Source: [Clostridium] scindens ATCC 35704 (GTDB lineage: Bacteria > Bacillota > Clostridia > Lachnospirales > Lachnospiraceae). From it: DNA of 64,000 nt. Shown piece after piece: positions 55,791-64,000 of the stretch. Every line of letters begins with the position of its first letter. Position 1 is the first letter of the stretch. The DNA lies in the NCBI RefSeq assembly GCF_004295125.1, contig NZ_CP036170.1:2730501-2794500 (forward strand), in the 5' to 3' direction. The position numbers and the translations under genes are program-made. The notes under the pieces were generated by a model, which was not told the DNA's origin, did not search any database, and saw only the letters and a program-made list of their open reading frames with translations.

Positions 55791-56452
55791 ATGGAGATGC
55801 AGGAGATATTAAGACATGTGGATCATACATTGCTGTCACAGACGGCTACGTGGGAAGAGATCAAGACGCTGTGCGACGACGCCATCGCCTATGGGACCGC
55901 ATCGGTATGCATTCCCCCATCTTATGTTAAGCAGGCAAAGGCATATGTAAAGGAACGCATGACAGTGTGCACGGTCATCGGCTTTCCCAATGGATACAAT
56001 ACCACGGCTGCCAAAGTATTTGAGACCGCAGAGGCGGTAAAGGACGGCGCGGACGAGGTGGATATGGTCATCAATATGGGGTGGGTCAAGGACCGGGAGT
56101 ATGGCCGGATCACGCAGGAGATCCGATCCGTCAAAGAGGCGGCCGGCAGCCGGATATTGAAGGTAATTATCGAGGCCTGCTTCCTTAAGGAAGAGGAAAA
56201 GATACGGATGTGCGAGGCCGTGACCGAGGCTGGTGTGGACTTTATCAAGACCTCTACGGGATTTGGAAGCGGAGGCGCGACGTTTGAGGACGTGAGATTG
56301 TTTGCGCGCCATGTAGGAGAAGGCGTTCAGATTAAGGCGGCGGGGGGATCAGTTCCATTGCGGATGCCGAGAAATTCCTAAGGCTTGGAGCCTCCCGCCT
56401 GGGGACCAGCCGGATTGTCAAGATTGCAAAGAAAGAGGGACTTAGGGAATGA
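55791..56452 (+). pseudogene. deoC: Deoxyribose-phosphate aldolase, frameshifted at a G tract
   Basis: From ATG 55791 ([22 protein letters not shown] 11 bp upstream, with TTG 55782 as alternative) the protein matches DeoC through [20 protein letters not shown], including the Schiff-base lysine in [10 protein letters not shown]. At 56342-56347 a run of six G follows GCGGC; a seventh would read [20 protein letters not shown] and continue to LRE and TGA at 56450-56452, overlapping the cdd start (ATGA). As given, the frame leaves this path, loses the phosphate-binding end and stops at 56381. The operon overlap proves the ancestral frame. Sequencing error or slippage both fit. Confidence 0.9.
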
Positions 56453-56901
56453 AGTTACAGGAAAGCATGAGAGAGGAACTGATCCGCCGGGCATTTGGAG
56501 TACTGGAATATGCCTATGCTCCTTATTCTAAATTCAAGGTGGCAGCAGCCCTCCTTACCAAGAGCGGGAAGATCTATACTGGCTGCAATATCGAAAATGC
56601 GGCGTTAAGCCCGGGAAACTGCGCGGAGCGGACTGCGATCTTCAAGGCGGTAAGCGAGGGGGAGAAAGACTTTGCCGCCATCTGCATCGTGAACGAGGAT
56701 GCGCAGGGGAATCATGACTACTGCCCGCCCTGCGGCGTGTGCCGCCAGGTCATGATGGAATTCTGTGATCCCGGCGAATTCACGATTATTTTGGCGAAGG
56801 ACGAAGGCGATTATCAGGCGCATATGCTGGCAGAATTGCTGCCTCTCGGATTTGGCCCCGGGAACCTAAAAAAACAGACAGATGACGATTTAGTTGATTA
56901 A
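56449..56901 (+). CDS. cdd: Cytidine deaminase
   Basis: A 150-residue homotetrameric-type cytidine deaminase producing uridine. Zinc-site motifs are [20 protein letters not shown] (catalytic Glu and Cys ligand) and [14 protein letters not shown] (two Cys). A short acidic extension ([10 protein letters not shown]) follows the usual end. It overlaps the ancestral deoC stop by 4 bp and closes the udp-deoD-deoC-cdd operon. Confidence 0.95.
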   Translation: MKLQESMREELIRRAFGVLEYAYAPYSKFKVAAALLTKSGKIYTGCNIENAALSPGNCAERTAIFKAVSEGEKDFAAICIVNEDAQGNHDYCPPCGVCRQVMMEFCDPGEFTIILAKDEGDYQAHMLAELLPLGFGPGNLKKQTDDDLVD

Positions 56902-56905
56902 AGTC

Positions 56906-56934
56906 TTGAAACAACCATTAAAATAGGATATTAT
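56906..56934 (+). promoter_or_regulatory. Promoter of the leuB-ilv-ser gene group
   Basis: TTGAAA (56906-56911), a 17-bp spacer and TATTAT (56929-56934), 34 bp before ATG 56969. No T-box or leader peptide is visible in the short gap. Confidence 0.75.
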
Positions 56935-56968
56935 ATGTTCTATAGATTTTTTTAACAGAGGAAGGAAA

Positions 56969-58057
56969 ATGAATATGAACCTGAATATTGGAGTGATAAA
57001 AGGGGATGGAATCGGGCCGGAGATTGTGACGGAAGCAATGAAGGTTCTGGATAAAACTGCAGAGAAATACGGCCACGCCTGCAAGTATACCCAGCTTTTG
57101 CTGGGCGGGGCCTCCATAGACGTACATGGGATTCCGCTGACTGACGAGACGGTGAAGCAGGCAAAAGCATGCGACGCAGTGCTGATGGGCTCCATCGGAG
57201 GAGATGCAAAGACTTCACCCTGGTATCGGCTGGAACCGTCCAAAAGGCCGGAGGCAGGACTTTTAAAGATTCGTAAGGAACTGAACCTTTTCGCCAACTT
57301 AAGGCCAGCCATCCTGTATGATGAACTGAAGGACGCATGCCCGCTAAAGGAAGAGATTACCGAGGGCGGCTTTGACCTGATGATTATGCGGGAACTGACC
57401 GGCGGGCTGTATTTCGGAGAGCGCAGGACAGAAGAGATCGACGGCGTCCTGACTGCCTTTGACTCCCTTACATATAATGAGAATGAGATTCGCCGTATCG
57501 CAAAGCGGGCGTTCGATATTGCCATGAAGCGCGGCAGGAAGGTGACAAGCGTAGATAAGGCAAACGTGCTGGATTCCTCCAGGCTCTGGAGAAAGGTCGT
57601 GGAAGAAGTGGCTAAGGATTATCCGGAGGTTGCGCTGGAACACATGCTGGTAGATAATTGCGCAATGCAGCTGGTGAAGGATCCGAAGCAGTTTGACGTG
57701 GTACTGACGGAGAATATGTTCGGCGATGTCCTGTCGGATGAAGCCAGCATGGTCACCGGCTCCATTGGGATGCTGGCAAGCGCGAGCCTGAATGAGACCA
57801 AGTTCGGACTCTATGAGCCAAGTGGCGGCTCAGCCCCGGACATTGCCGGCAAGGGCATTGCCAATCCAATCGCCACTATTCTGTCCGCGGCAATGATGCT
57901 GCGGTTCAGTTTCGATCTGGACCAGGAAGCAGATGCGATCGAGGAGGCAGTTAACAAAGTCTTAAAAGAAGGCTGCCGTACCATTGATATCATGTCAGAG
58001 GGCAAGACCCAGGTAGGAACCGCGGAAATGGGAAGCCTGATCGCGGAGCGTATATAA
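56969..58057 (+). CDS. leuB: 3-Isopropylmalate dehydrogenase
   Basis: A 362-residue NAD-dependent beta-decarboxylating dehydrogenase of leucine synthesis. [56 protein letters not shown] and [20 protein letters not shown] are LeuB signatures. AGGAAGG precedes ATG 56969. leuA, leuC and leuD are not in the window, so leuB is separated from its pathway partners and instead precedes ilvD and ilvB. Confidence 0.96.
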   Translation: MNMNLNIGVIKGDGIGPEIVTEAMKVLDKTAEKYGHACKYTQLLLGGASIDVHGIPLTDETVKQAKACDAVLMGSIGGDAKTSPWYRLEPSKRPEAGLLKIRKELNLFANLRPAILYDELKDACPLKEEITEGGFDLMIMRELTGGLYFGERRTEEIDGVLTAFDSLTYNENEIRRIAKRAFDIAMKRGRKVTSVDKANVLDSSRLWRKVVEEVAKDYPEVALEHMLVDNCAMQLVKDPKQFDVVLTENMFGDVLSDEASMVTGSIGMLASASLNETKFGLYEPSGGSAPDIAGKGIANPIATILSAAMMLRFSFDLDQEADAIEEAVNKVLKEGCRTIDIMSEGKTQVGTAEMGSLIAERI

Positions 58058-58131
58058 CAGGTACAAAGACAAGAGGAAGCAAGGATAGCATAAGATATAG
58101 ACAGATAGAGAAAGATTCAGGAGGTAGTAGG

Positions 58132-59802
58132 ATGAAAAGCGATACAGTTACAAAGGGAAAGCAGCAGGCGCCCCACCGTTCATTGTTGAACGCCCTGGGC
58201 CTGACGCCGGAGGAGATGGAGCGGCCGCTGGTTGGAATTGTCAGTTCTTATAATGAGATCGTGCCGGGGCATATGAACCTGGATAAGATTGTAAATGCAG
58301 TGAAGCAGGGGGTTGCCATGGCAGGCGGAACGCCGATCGTATTTCCGGCCATCGCCGTATGCGACGGGATCGCCATGGGACATATCGGCATGAAATATTC
58401 TCTGGTAACCAGAGACCTGATTGCGGATTCCACGGAAGCCATGGCTCTGGCCCACCAGTTCGACGCTCTGGTCATGGTTCCCAACTGTGACAAGAATGTG
58501 CCGGGACTTTTGATGGCGGCAGCCAGAATCAATGTACCTACCATATTCGTAAGCGGCGGCCCTATGCTGGCAGGCCATGTCAAGGGAAAGAAGACCAGCC
58601 TTTCCAGCATGTTTGAGGCAGTTGGAGCCAACGCGGCGGGCCTGATCACGGACGATGATCTTCTGGAATTCGAGAATAAGACCTGTCCTACCTGCGGATC
58701 CTGTTCCGGCATGTACACAGCCAACAGTATGAACTGTCTGACGGAAGTACTTGGCATGGGACTTGGCGGCAACGGAACCATTCCGGCAGTCTACTCTGCA
58801 AGGATCCGACTTGCGAAGCAGGCAGGCATGAAGGTCATGGAACTGTGGGAGAAGAATATCCGCCCAAGAGACATTATGACAGAGGATGCCATCCTCAACG
58901 CGCTGACGGTGGATATGGCCCTGGGCTGCTCTACCAACAGCATGCTGCATCTTCCGGCAATCGCCCATGAGATTGGCATGGATTTTGAGATTGACTTTGC
59001 GAATGGAATCAGCGAAAAGACCCCGAACCTCTGCCACCTGGCACCGGCAGGGCCTACCTACATAGAAGACCTGGATGAAGCCGGCGGCGTATATGCGGTG
59101 ATGGCGGAACTGAATAAGAAAGGGCTCCTCCATACCGACTGCCTGACGGTTACCGGCAAGACGGTGGGTGAGAACATCAAAGACGCGGTGAATAAGGATC
59201 CGCAGGTAATCCGACCCATTGACAATCCATACAGCCAGACGGGAGGACTTGCGGTACTCAAAGGCAATCTGGCGCCGGATGGCAGCGTGGTAAAACGCTC
59301 TGCGGTCGTAGAAGAGATGCTGGTGCATGTTGGCCCGGCAAGAGTATTTGACTGCGAAGAGGCCGCAATCGAAGCGATCAAAGGCGGCAAGATCGTGGCG
59401 GGAGACGTGGTAGTTATCCGCTATGTGGGCCCGAAAGGCGGTCCGGGCATGCCGGAGATGCTGAATCCCACTTCTGCCATCGCAGGCATGGGACTTGGAT
59501 CCAGCGTGGCGCTGATCACGGACGGACGCTTCAGCGGAGCCTCCAGAGGCGCATCCATCGGCCATGTATCGCCGGAAGCGGCAGTGGGAGGCCCGATCGG
59601 ACTGGTGGAAGAAGGAGACATGATTAAGATTGATATCCCAAACCTGAAGTTGGAACTGGATATATCCGAGGAAGAGATGGCGAAGAGAAAGCAGGCATGG
59701 CAGCCTAGAAAGCCGAAGGTAACCACAGGATATCTGGCAAGATACGCCTCCATGGTAACTTCAGGAAACAGAGGAGCTATCCTGGAAATACCGAAGAATT
59801 AA
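58132..59802 (+). CDS. ilvD: Dihydroxy-acid dehydratase
   Basis: A 556-residue iron-sulfur dehydratase making 2-oxo acids for valine, leucine and isoleucine. Cluster cysteines are in [12 protein letters not shown] and [21 protein letters not shown]-terminal [20 protein letters not shown] is the substrate-site block. TCAGGAGG is 9 bp before ATG 58132. It lies 74 bp after leuB and 23 bp before ilvB. Confidence 0.97.
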   Translation: MKSDTVTKGKQQAPHRSLLNALGLTPEEMERPLVGIVSSYNEIVPGHMNLDKIVNAVKQGVAMAGGTPIVFPAIAVCDGIAMGHIGMKYSLVTRDLIADSTEAMALAHQFDALVMVPNCDKNVPGLLMAAARINVPTIFVSGGPMLAGHVKGKKTSLSSMFEAVGANAAGLITDDDLLEFENKTCPTCGSCSGMYTANSMNCLTEVLGMGLGGNGTIPAVYSARIRLAKQAGMKVMELWEKNIRPRDIMTEDAILNALTVDMALGCSTNSMLHLPAIAHEIGMDFEIDFANGISEKTPNLCHLAPAGPTYIEDLDEAGGVYAVMAELNKKGLLHTDCLTVTGKTVGENIKDAVNKDPQVIRPIDNPYSQTGGLAVLKGNLAPDGSVVKRSAVVEEMLVHVGPARVFDCEEAAIEAIKGGKIVAGDVVVIRYVGPKGGPGMPEMLNPTSAIAGMGLGSSVALITDGRFSGASRGASIGHVSPEAAVGGPIGLVEEGDMIKIDIPNLKLELDISEEEMAKRKQAWQPRKPKVTTGYLARYASMVTSGNRGAILEIPKN

Positions 59803-59825
59803 GATAGAATAGGAGAACAAAAGGT

Positions 59826-61505
59826 ATGCAATTAACAGGATCAGAGATAGTAATTGAATGTTTGAAAGAGCAGGGCGTGGATACCGTGTTTGGCTATCCT
59901 GGCGGGGCTATTTTGAATGTTTATGATGAATTATATAAACATAGCGATGAGATCACCCATATTCTGACCTCCCATGAGCAGGGAGCCGCCCATGCCGCTG
60001 ACGGATATGCCAGGGCAACGGGAAAGGTAGGCGTCTGCTTCGCCACCAGCGGCCCGGGAGCGACGAATCTGGTTACGGGAATCGCGACGGCTTACATGGA
60101 TTCTATTCCGATCGTAGCGATTACCTGTAATGTAGGCGTGTCGCTTCTTGGAAAAGACAGTTTCCAGGAGATTGATATTGCAGGTATCACGATGCCGATC
60201 ACGAAGCATAACTTTATCGTCAAGGATGTAAAAGATCTGGCGGAGACCATAAGAAAGGCTTTCGTGATCGCGAAGAAAGACCGTCCCGGCCCGGTGCTGA
60301 TCGATATCCCCAAGGATGTGACGGCGAACAAGGCAGAATATAAGAAAGAGTCTATCAAGCCTGTCGAGCCTTCCAGAGACATCTTCGAAGACGATATTCA
60401 GACGGCATTAAAAATCATAACAAAAGCAAAAAAGCCATATATCTTTGTAGGAGGAGGCGCGGTACTCTCAGGCGCCAGCGAAGAACTCTATACATTTGCC
60501 AAGAAGGTGGATGCCCCGGTTACGGATTCCCTCATGGGCAAAGGCGCATTTCCGGGCACCGATCCGTTATATACAGGCATGCTGGGAATGCACGGCACGA
60601 AGACGGCTAACTATGGCGTCAGCGAGTGCGACCTGCTGATCGTCATCGGAGCCAGATTCAGCGACCGCGTGACAGGGAATGCCAGAAAGTTTGCCAAGAA
60701 CGCCAAGATCCTGCAGTTTGATATCGATGCTGCGGAGATGAACAAGAATGTACTGATCACCGACGGCGTAGTGGGCGATATCAAGACCGTGCTGGGTATC
60801 CTCAACGAGAGGCTGGAGCAGCAAGATCATGCGGAATGGGTAGAGAAGATCATGGATTACAAGAAGAGATATCCATTATCCTATCATCCGGACGTACTGA
60901 CCGGCCCATATGTGGTTGAGGAAATCTACAGACAGACCAAGGGGGATGCCGTCATCGTGACCGAAGTCGGCCAGCATCAGATGTGGGCAGCCCAGTTCTA
61001 TAAATTTACAAAGCCAAGGACATTACTGACGTCCGGCGGCCTGGGAACCATGGGATACGGCCTGGGAGCCTCCATCGGTGCCAAGACGGGACTGCCGGAT
61101 CGGACAGTTGTCAATATAGCAGGTGACGGATGTTTTCGTATGAATATGAACGAGATCGCCACCGCCGTGCGCCACAGTATTCCAATCATCCAGGTAGTCA
61201 TTAACAACCACGTGCTTGGAATGGTGCGCCAGTGGCAGGATCTGTTCTACGGAAAGCGTTACTCGGCGACGGTTCTGAATGACGCCGTGGACTTCGTGAA
61301 GCTTGCGGAGGCTATGGGGGCAAAAGGAATCCGTGCAACCACCCAGGAAGAATTCAAAGAAGCATTCGAAAAGGCCCTGACTCTTAACAGGCCGGTCGTC
61401 ATTGACTGCCAGGTGGACAGCGATGACAAAGTATGGCCCATGGTAGCCCCAGGCGCGCCGATCAACGAAGCATTCGATGAAAAGGACCTGAAAAAACAGA
61501 AATAA
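59826..61505 (+). CDS. ilvB: Acetolactate synthase, large (catalytic) subunit
   Basis: A 559-residue thiamine-diphosphate enzyme forming acetolactate or acetohydroxybutyrate. The catalytic glutamate is in LTSHEQGAAHAADGYARATG, the FAD-related middle domain follows, and the ThDP motif is NIAGDGCFRMNMNEIATAVR with NNHVLGMVRQWQ. No small regulatory subunit (ilvN) follows; serC comes next. The small subunit must be elsewhere, or the enzyme works without it. Confidence 0.96.
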   Translation: MQLTGSEIVIECLKEQGVDTVFGYPGGAILNVYDELYKHSDEITHILTSHEQGAAHAADGYARATGKVGVCFATSGPGATNLVTGIATAYMDSIPIVAITCNVGVSLLGKDSFQEIDIAGITMPITKHNFIVKDVKDLAETIRKAFVIAKKDRPGPVLIDIPKDVTANKAEYKKESIKPVEPSRDIFEDDIQTALKIITKAKKPYIFVGGGAVLSGASEELYTFAKKVDAPVTDSLMGKGAFPGTDPLYTGMLGMHGTKTANYGVSECDLLIVIGARFSDRVTGNARKFAKNAKILQFDIDAAEMNKNVLITDGVVGDIKTVLGILNERLEQQDHAEWVEKIMDYKKRYPLSYHPDVLTGPYVVEEIYRQTKGDAVIVTEVGQHQMWAAQFYKFTKPRTLLTSGGLGTMGYGLGASIGAKTGLPDRTVVNIAGDGCFRMNMNEIATAVRHSIPIIQVVINNHVLGMVRQWQDLFYGKRYSATVLNDAVDFVKLAEAMGAKGIRATTQEEFKEAFEKALTLNRPVVIDCQVDSDDKVWPMVAPGAPINEAFDEKDLKKQK

Positions 61506-61532
61506 CAGAACAAGGGAAATGGAGGAACAACA

Positions 61533-62615
61533 ATGAGCAGAGTGTACAATTTTTCAGCAGGACCGGCAGTATTACCGGAGGAAGTATTAAAAGAGGCAGC
61601 AGAAGAAATGCTAGATTACAACGGGACCGGAATGTCCGTTATGGAAATGAGTCACCGCTCGCAGTCGTTCCAGGAAATTATTGATACAGCAGAGGCGGAT
61701 CTTCGGGAACTGATGGGCATACCTGACAACTATAAGGTATTATTCCTGCAAGGAGGGGAGTCCCAGCAGTTCGCCATGGTTCCTATGAATCTGATGAAGA
61801 ACAAGGTGGCAGACTACATCGTTACCGGACAGTGGGCCAAGAAGGCAGCCGCCGAAGCAAAAAAATACGGAAAGGTCAATATCGTGGCATCCTCAGAGGA
61901 TAAGACATTCTCCTATATCCCGGATTGCTCTGACCTTCCCATTTCAGAAGATGCAGACTATGTGTACATATGTGAGAATAATACCATCTATGGCACCAAA
62001 TACAAGGAACTTCCGAATACCAAGGGAAAGACCCTGGTTGCCGATGTATCATCCTGTTTCCTGTCAGAGCCTATGGATGTGACCCGATATGGCCTGATAT
62101 GCGGAGGCGTGCAGAAGAACATCGGTCCCGCCGGAACCGTGATCGTGATCATCCGAGAGGATCTGATTACCGAGGATGTGCTTCCGGGGACGCCTACCAT
62201 GCTCCAGTATAAGACCCATGCAGATGCCAAGTCTCTTTACAATACGCCGCCGGCGTATGGAATCTATATCTGCGGCAAGGTATTCAAATGGCTGAAAAGG
62301 CAGGGCGGCCTTGCGGCAATGAAAGAGCGCAATGAAACGAAGGCGAAGATCCTGTATGACTATCTGGATCAGAGCAGGCTGTTTAAAGGCACTGTGGAGC
62401 CAAAGGACCGTTCGATCATGAACGTGCCTTTCGTTACAGGAAGCAGCGAGCTGGATGCGAAGTTTGTAAAGGAAGCCAAGGCGGCCGGATTCGAGAGCCT
62501 GAAAGGACACCGCTCGGTGGGCGGCATGAGGGCCAGCATTTACAATGCGATGCCGATGGAAGGCGTAGAGGCACTGGTGGCATTTATGAAGAAGTTTGAA
62601 GAGGAGAATGCATAG
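61533..62615 (+). CDS. serC: Phosphoserine aminotransferase
   Basis: A 360-residue class V aminotransferase converting 3-phosphohydroxypyruvate to phosphoserine. VYNFSAGPAVLPEEVL at the N-terminus, GMSVMEMSHRSQSFQEII, FLQGGESQQFAMVPMN and ICGGVQKNIGPAG (PLP lysine) are SerC signatures. GGAGGAAC is 6 bp before ATG 61533. serA follows after 2 bp. Confidence 0.97.
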   Translation: MSRVYNFSAGPAVLPEEVLKEAAEEMLDYNGTGMSVMEMSHRSQSFQEIIDTAEADLRELMGIPDNYKVLFLQGGESQQFAMVPMNLMKNKVADYIVTGQWAKKAAAEAKKYGKVNIVASSEDKTFSYIPDCSDLPISEDADYVYICENNTIYGTKYKELPNTKGKTLVADVSSCFLSEPMDVTRYGLICGGVQKNIGPAGTVIVIIREDLITEDVLPGTPTMLQYKTHADAKSLYNTPPAYGIYICGKVFKWLKRQGGLAAMKERNETKAKILYDYLDQSRLFKGTVEPKDRSIMNVPFVTGSSELDAKFVKEAKAAGFESLKGHRSVGGMRASIYNAMPMEGVEALVAFMKKFEEENA

Positions 62616-62617
62616 TT

Positions 62618-63781
62618 ATGTATAAATATTATTGCTTAAATCAAATATCCGAAGTGGGTATGAAACAGTTTACGGAAGATTATGCGCCGGCTGGCGGTCC
62701 AAAGAGCGCGGATGCCATCCTTGTAAGAAGCGCGAACATGCATGAGATGGAGTTTGGTCCTGAATTAAAGGCGATCGGAAGGGCAGGCGCGGGGGTGAAT
62801 AATATTCCCCTTGAAAAATGCGCGGAACAAGGAATCGTGGTATTCAATACGCCGGGAGCCAACGCCAATGGCGTGAAGGAACTGGTGATCGCAGGAATGC
62901 TGCTGGCTTCCAGGGACATCATCGGCGGCATCAACTGGGTGCAGGAAAACGAAGAAGACGGCAACATCGTAAAAGAGACGGAGAAGGCCAAGAAAGCATT
63001 TGCAGGCTACGAACTGGAAGGCAAGAAACTGGGGGTCATCGGCCTTGGCGCCATCGGCGTGCTGGTGGCCAATGCGGCCATGCACCTGGGAATGGATGTC
63101 TATGGCTATGACCCGTATGTATCCATTGATTCCGCGTGGAGACTGTCCCGGAATATCATTCATGCAAAAACCGTGGATGAACTGTATAAAGAGTGCGACT
63201 TCATCACCATCCATGTGCCCGCGCTTGAGAGCACGATAGGAATGATCGACAGAGATGCCATAAGCCTGATGAAGAAAGGCGTGGTAGTCCTGAATTTCGC
63301 AAGAGACCTGCTGGTGGACGAAGAGGCTATGGTTGACGCGCTGGTAGCCGGACAGGTAAAGCATTATGTGACAGACTTTCCGACGCCTGTCATCGCAGGG
63401 GTAAAGGGAGCCATTGTAATCCCGCATCTGGGCGCTTCGACGGAAGAGTCCGAAGATAACTGCGCCAGAATGGCGGCAAAGCAGATCAGGGCCTACTTGG
63501 AGCATGGCAATATCCAGAACTCCGTGAATTATCCGGACAGCGATATGGGATTGAGGGGCAAGAATACCAGGATCGTCCTTCTGCATCACAATGTGCCGAA
63601 CATGATCGGACAGTTTACGAAGATCTTGGCGGATGACAATATGAATATCGCAGACATGAGCAATAAGAGCAAGGGCGGCTATGCCTACACGATGATAGAC
63701 ATCGACAGCCCGGTTCCTGAGAAAGTGGTGGATGATCTGAGGAAGGTCGGCGAAGTACTGCGCGTGCGCGTAATTGAATAA
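62618..63781 (+). CDS. serA: D-3-phosphoglycerate dehydrogenase (short type with ACT domain)
   Basis: A 387-residue 2-hydroxyacid dehydrogenase. Rossmann motif GVIGLGAIGVLVANAAM, catalytic Arg in LNFARDLLVDEEAMVD and His in VIPHLGASTEES; a C-terminal ACT domain (about 320-387) may sense serine. The segment that usually carries the catalytic Glu (ALDVFEEEP) reads YVTDFPTPVIAGVKG, as in a subgroup of bacterial SerA. It is coupled to serC (2-bp gap) and catalyses the first step of serine synthesis. Confidence 0.94.
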   Translation: MYKYYCLNQISEVGMKQFTEDYAPAGGPKSADAILVRSANMHEMEFGPELKAIGRAGAGVNNIPLEKCAEQGIVVFNTPGANANGVKELVIAGMLLASRDIIGGINWVQENEEDGNIVKETEKAKKAFAGYELEGKKLGVIGLGAIGVLVANAAMHLGMDVYGYDPYVSIDSAWRLSRNIIHAKTVDELYKECDFITIHVPALESTIGMIDRDAISLMKKGVVVLNFARDLLVDEEAMVDALVAGQVKHYVTDFPTPVIAGVKGAIVIPHLGASTEESEDNCARMAAKQIRAYLEHGNIQNSVNYPDSDMGLRGKNTRIVLLHHNVPNMIGQFTKILADDNMNIADMSNKSKGGYAYTMIDIDSPVPEKVVDDLRKVGEVLRVRVIE

Positions 63782-63829
63782 CGGGTAATAATATTTAACA
63801 ATTATTAAGAATTGTTCATATAAGATTCA

Positions 63830-63858
63830 TTGTGAAACGTGTCGAATTACGTTATACT
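63830..63858 (+). promoter_or_regulatory. Promoter of the last, partial gene
   Basis: TTGTGA (63830-63835), a 17-bp spacer and TATACT (63853-63858), 46 bp before ATG 63905. Confidence 0.72.
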
Positions 63859-63904
63859 CAACTACATAGATGGATGTTTGATGATGTGTAGGGGAGACAT
63901 ACGG

Positions 63905-64000
63905 ATGACAAATGAAAGAATTAGCGAGCACAAGAAGCATATACATAAAAAAGCAAGAAGAGTAAGAGTCCCTTTGCGGATTTTTGCTCTTTTTGTAGTT
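63905..64000 (+). CDS. Start of a membrane protein gene (partial, cut by window end)
   Basis: ATG 63905 with AGGGGAGA upstream opens a frame to the end of the window (32 codons). The visible part is basic (ISEHKKHIHKKARRVRVPLR) followed by the beginning of a hydrophobic stretch (IFALFVV), the pattern of a type II membrane or exported protein. LytR-CpsA-Psr or other envelope proteins start this way, but the fragment is too short to assign. Confidence 0.65.
   Translation, partial: MTNERISEHKKHIHKKARRVRVPLRIFALFVV

Noticed and set aside
56902-56968. T-box or leucine leader peptide before leuB
   Set aside because: The gap of 67 bp contains a plain promoter and ribosome site and is too short for a T-box; no Leu-rich ORF is present.
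58180-59565. 461-codon minus-strand frame inside ilvD
   Set aside because: It lies wholly within a canonical ilvD, lacks a start signal and shows no family features.
63797-63816. Terminator after serA
   Set aside because: AACAATT/AATTGTT can pair but is pure A/T apart from one pair and has no T run, so it was not listed.

Overview
The window looks like chromosomal DNA of an anaerobic, spore-forming Firmicute, most probably a Lachnospiraceae (Clostridium cluster XIVa) member related to Clostridium scindens or Dorea. This is inferred from the gene set: Stickland glycine reductase (grdC/grdD), a dgt-dnaG-rpoD operon, DUF1292 and YajC proteins, a LysM-GH18 spore-type hydrolase, pyruvate formate-lyase, a Bce-type antimicrobial-peptide module, strong AGGAGG ribosome sites, and mid-range GC with AT-rich spacers. 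I saw no insertion sequence, integrase, phage gene or CRISPR array.

Layout. 1-1.3 kb: end of a glycine reductase operon. 1.4-4.4 kb: a membrane-anchored repeat protein, a GNAT-ThrE fusion exporter with its partner, and a probable sirtuin fossil. 4.4-8.0 kb: gltX, a UvrD-type helicase, DUF1292. 8.1-12.1 kb: an orphan sugar-binding lipoprotein, a GlgX-like protein lacking all three catalytic residues, TraX, DUF5662. 12.1-13 kb: tRNA-Leu(AAG) and a two-repeat protein. 13-22.3 kb: polyphosphate:AMP phosphotransferase, a deleted DUF2804 gene, dgt, dnaG, rpoD, trmK, nif3-like and a frameshifted nucleoside kinase. 22.3-26.7 kb (minus): polyamine transporter with a PotC-PotD fusion and an XRE-cupin regulator. 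26.8-31.4 kb: aroC, L,D-transpeptidase, tgt, yajC. 31.5-35.9 kb: Bce-type ABC transporter and two-component system. 36-41.4 kb: sugar ABC importer plus glycogen/maltodextrin phosphorylase. 41.2-42.4 kb: divergent nitroreductase and HxlR regulator. 42.6-45.6 kb: pflB-pflA, then a 75-bp perfect palindrome. 45.7-49.5 kb: LysM-GH18 enzyme and feoA-feoB (feoB frameshifted). 49.5-54 kb: M23 peptidase, small proteins, paired YibE/F proteins, MgtC. 54.3-56.9 kb: nucleoside salvage (udp, deoD, deoC with a frameshift, cdd). 57-63.8 kb: leuB, ilvD, ilvB, serC, serA. The window ends in the start of another membrane-protein gene.

Functionally the genes combine amino-acid fermentation (glycine reductase), sugar fermentation (oligosaccharide import, phosphorolysis, PFL), branched-chain amino acid and serine synthesis, nucleoside salvage and envelope work. 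The most unusual features are a set of broken genes (two one-base losses in G tracts, one 10-bp duplication, one large deletion, one lost stop), the pseudo-GlgX, the GNAT-ThrE fusion, the A34 tRNA-Leu, and several dyad-symmetric intergenic elements.
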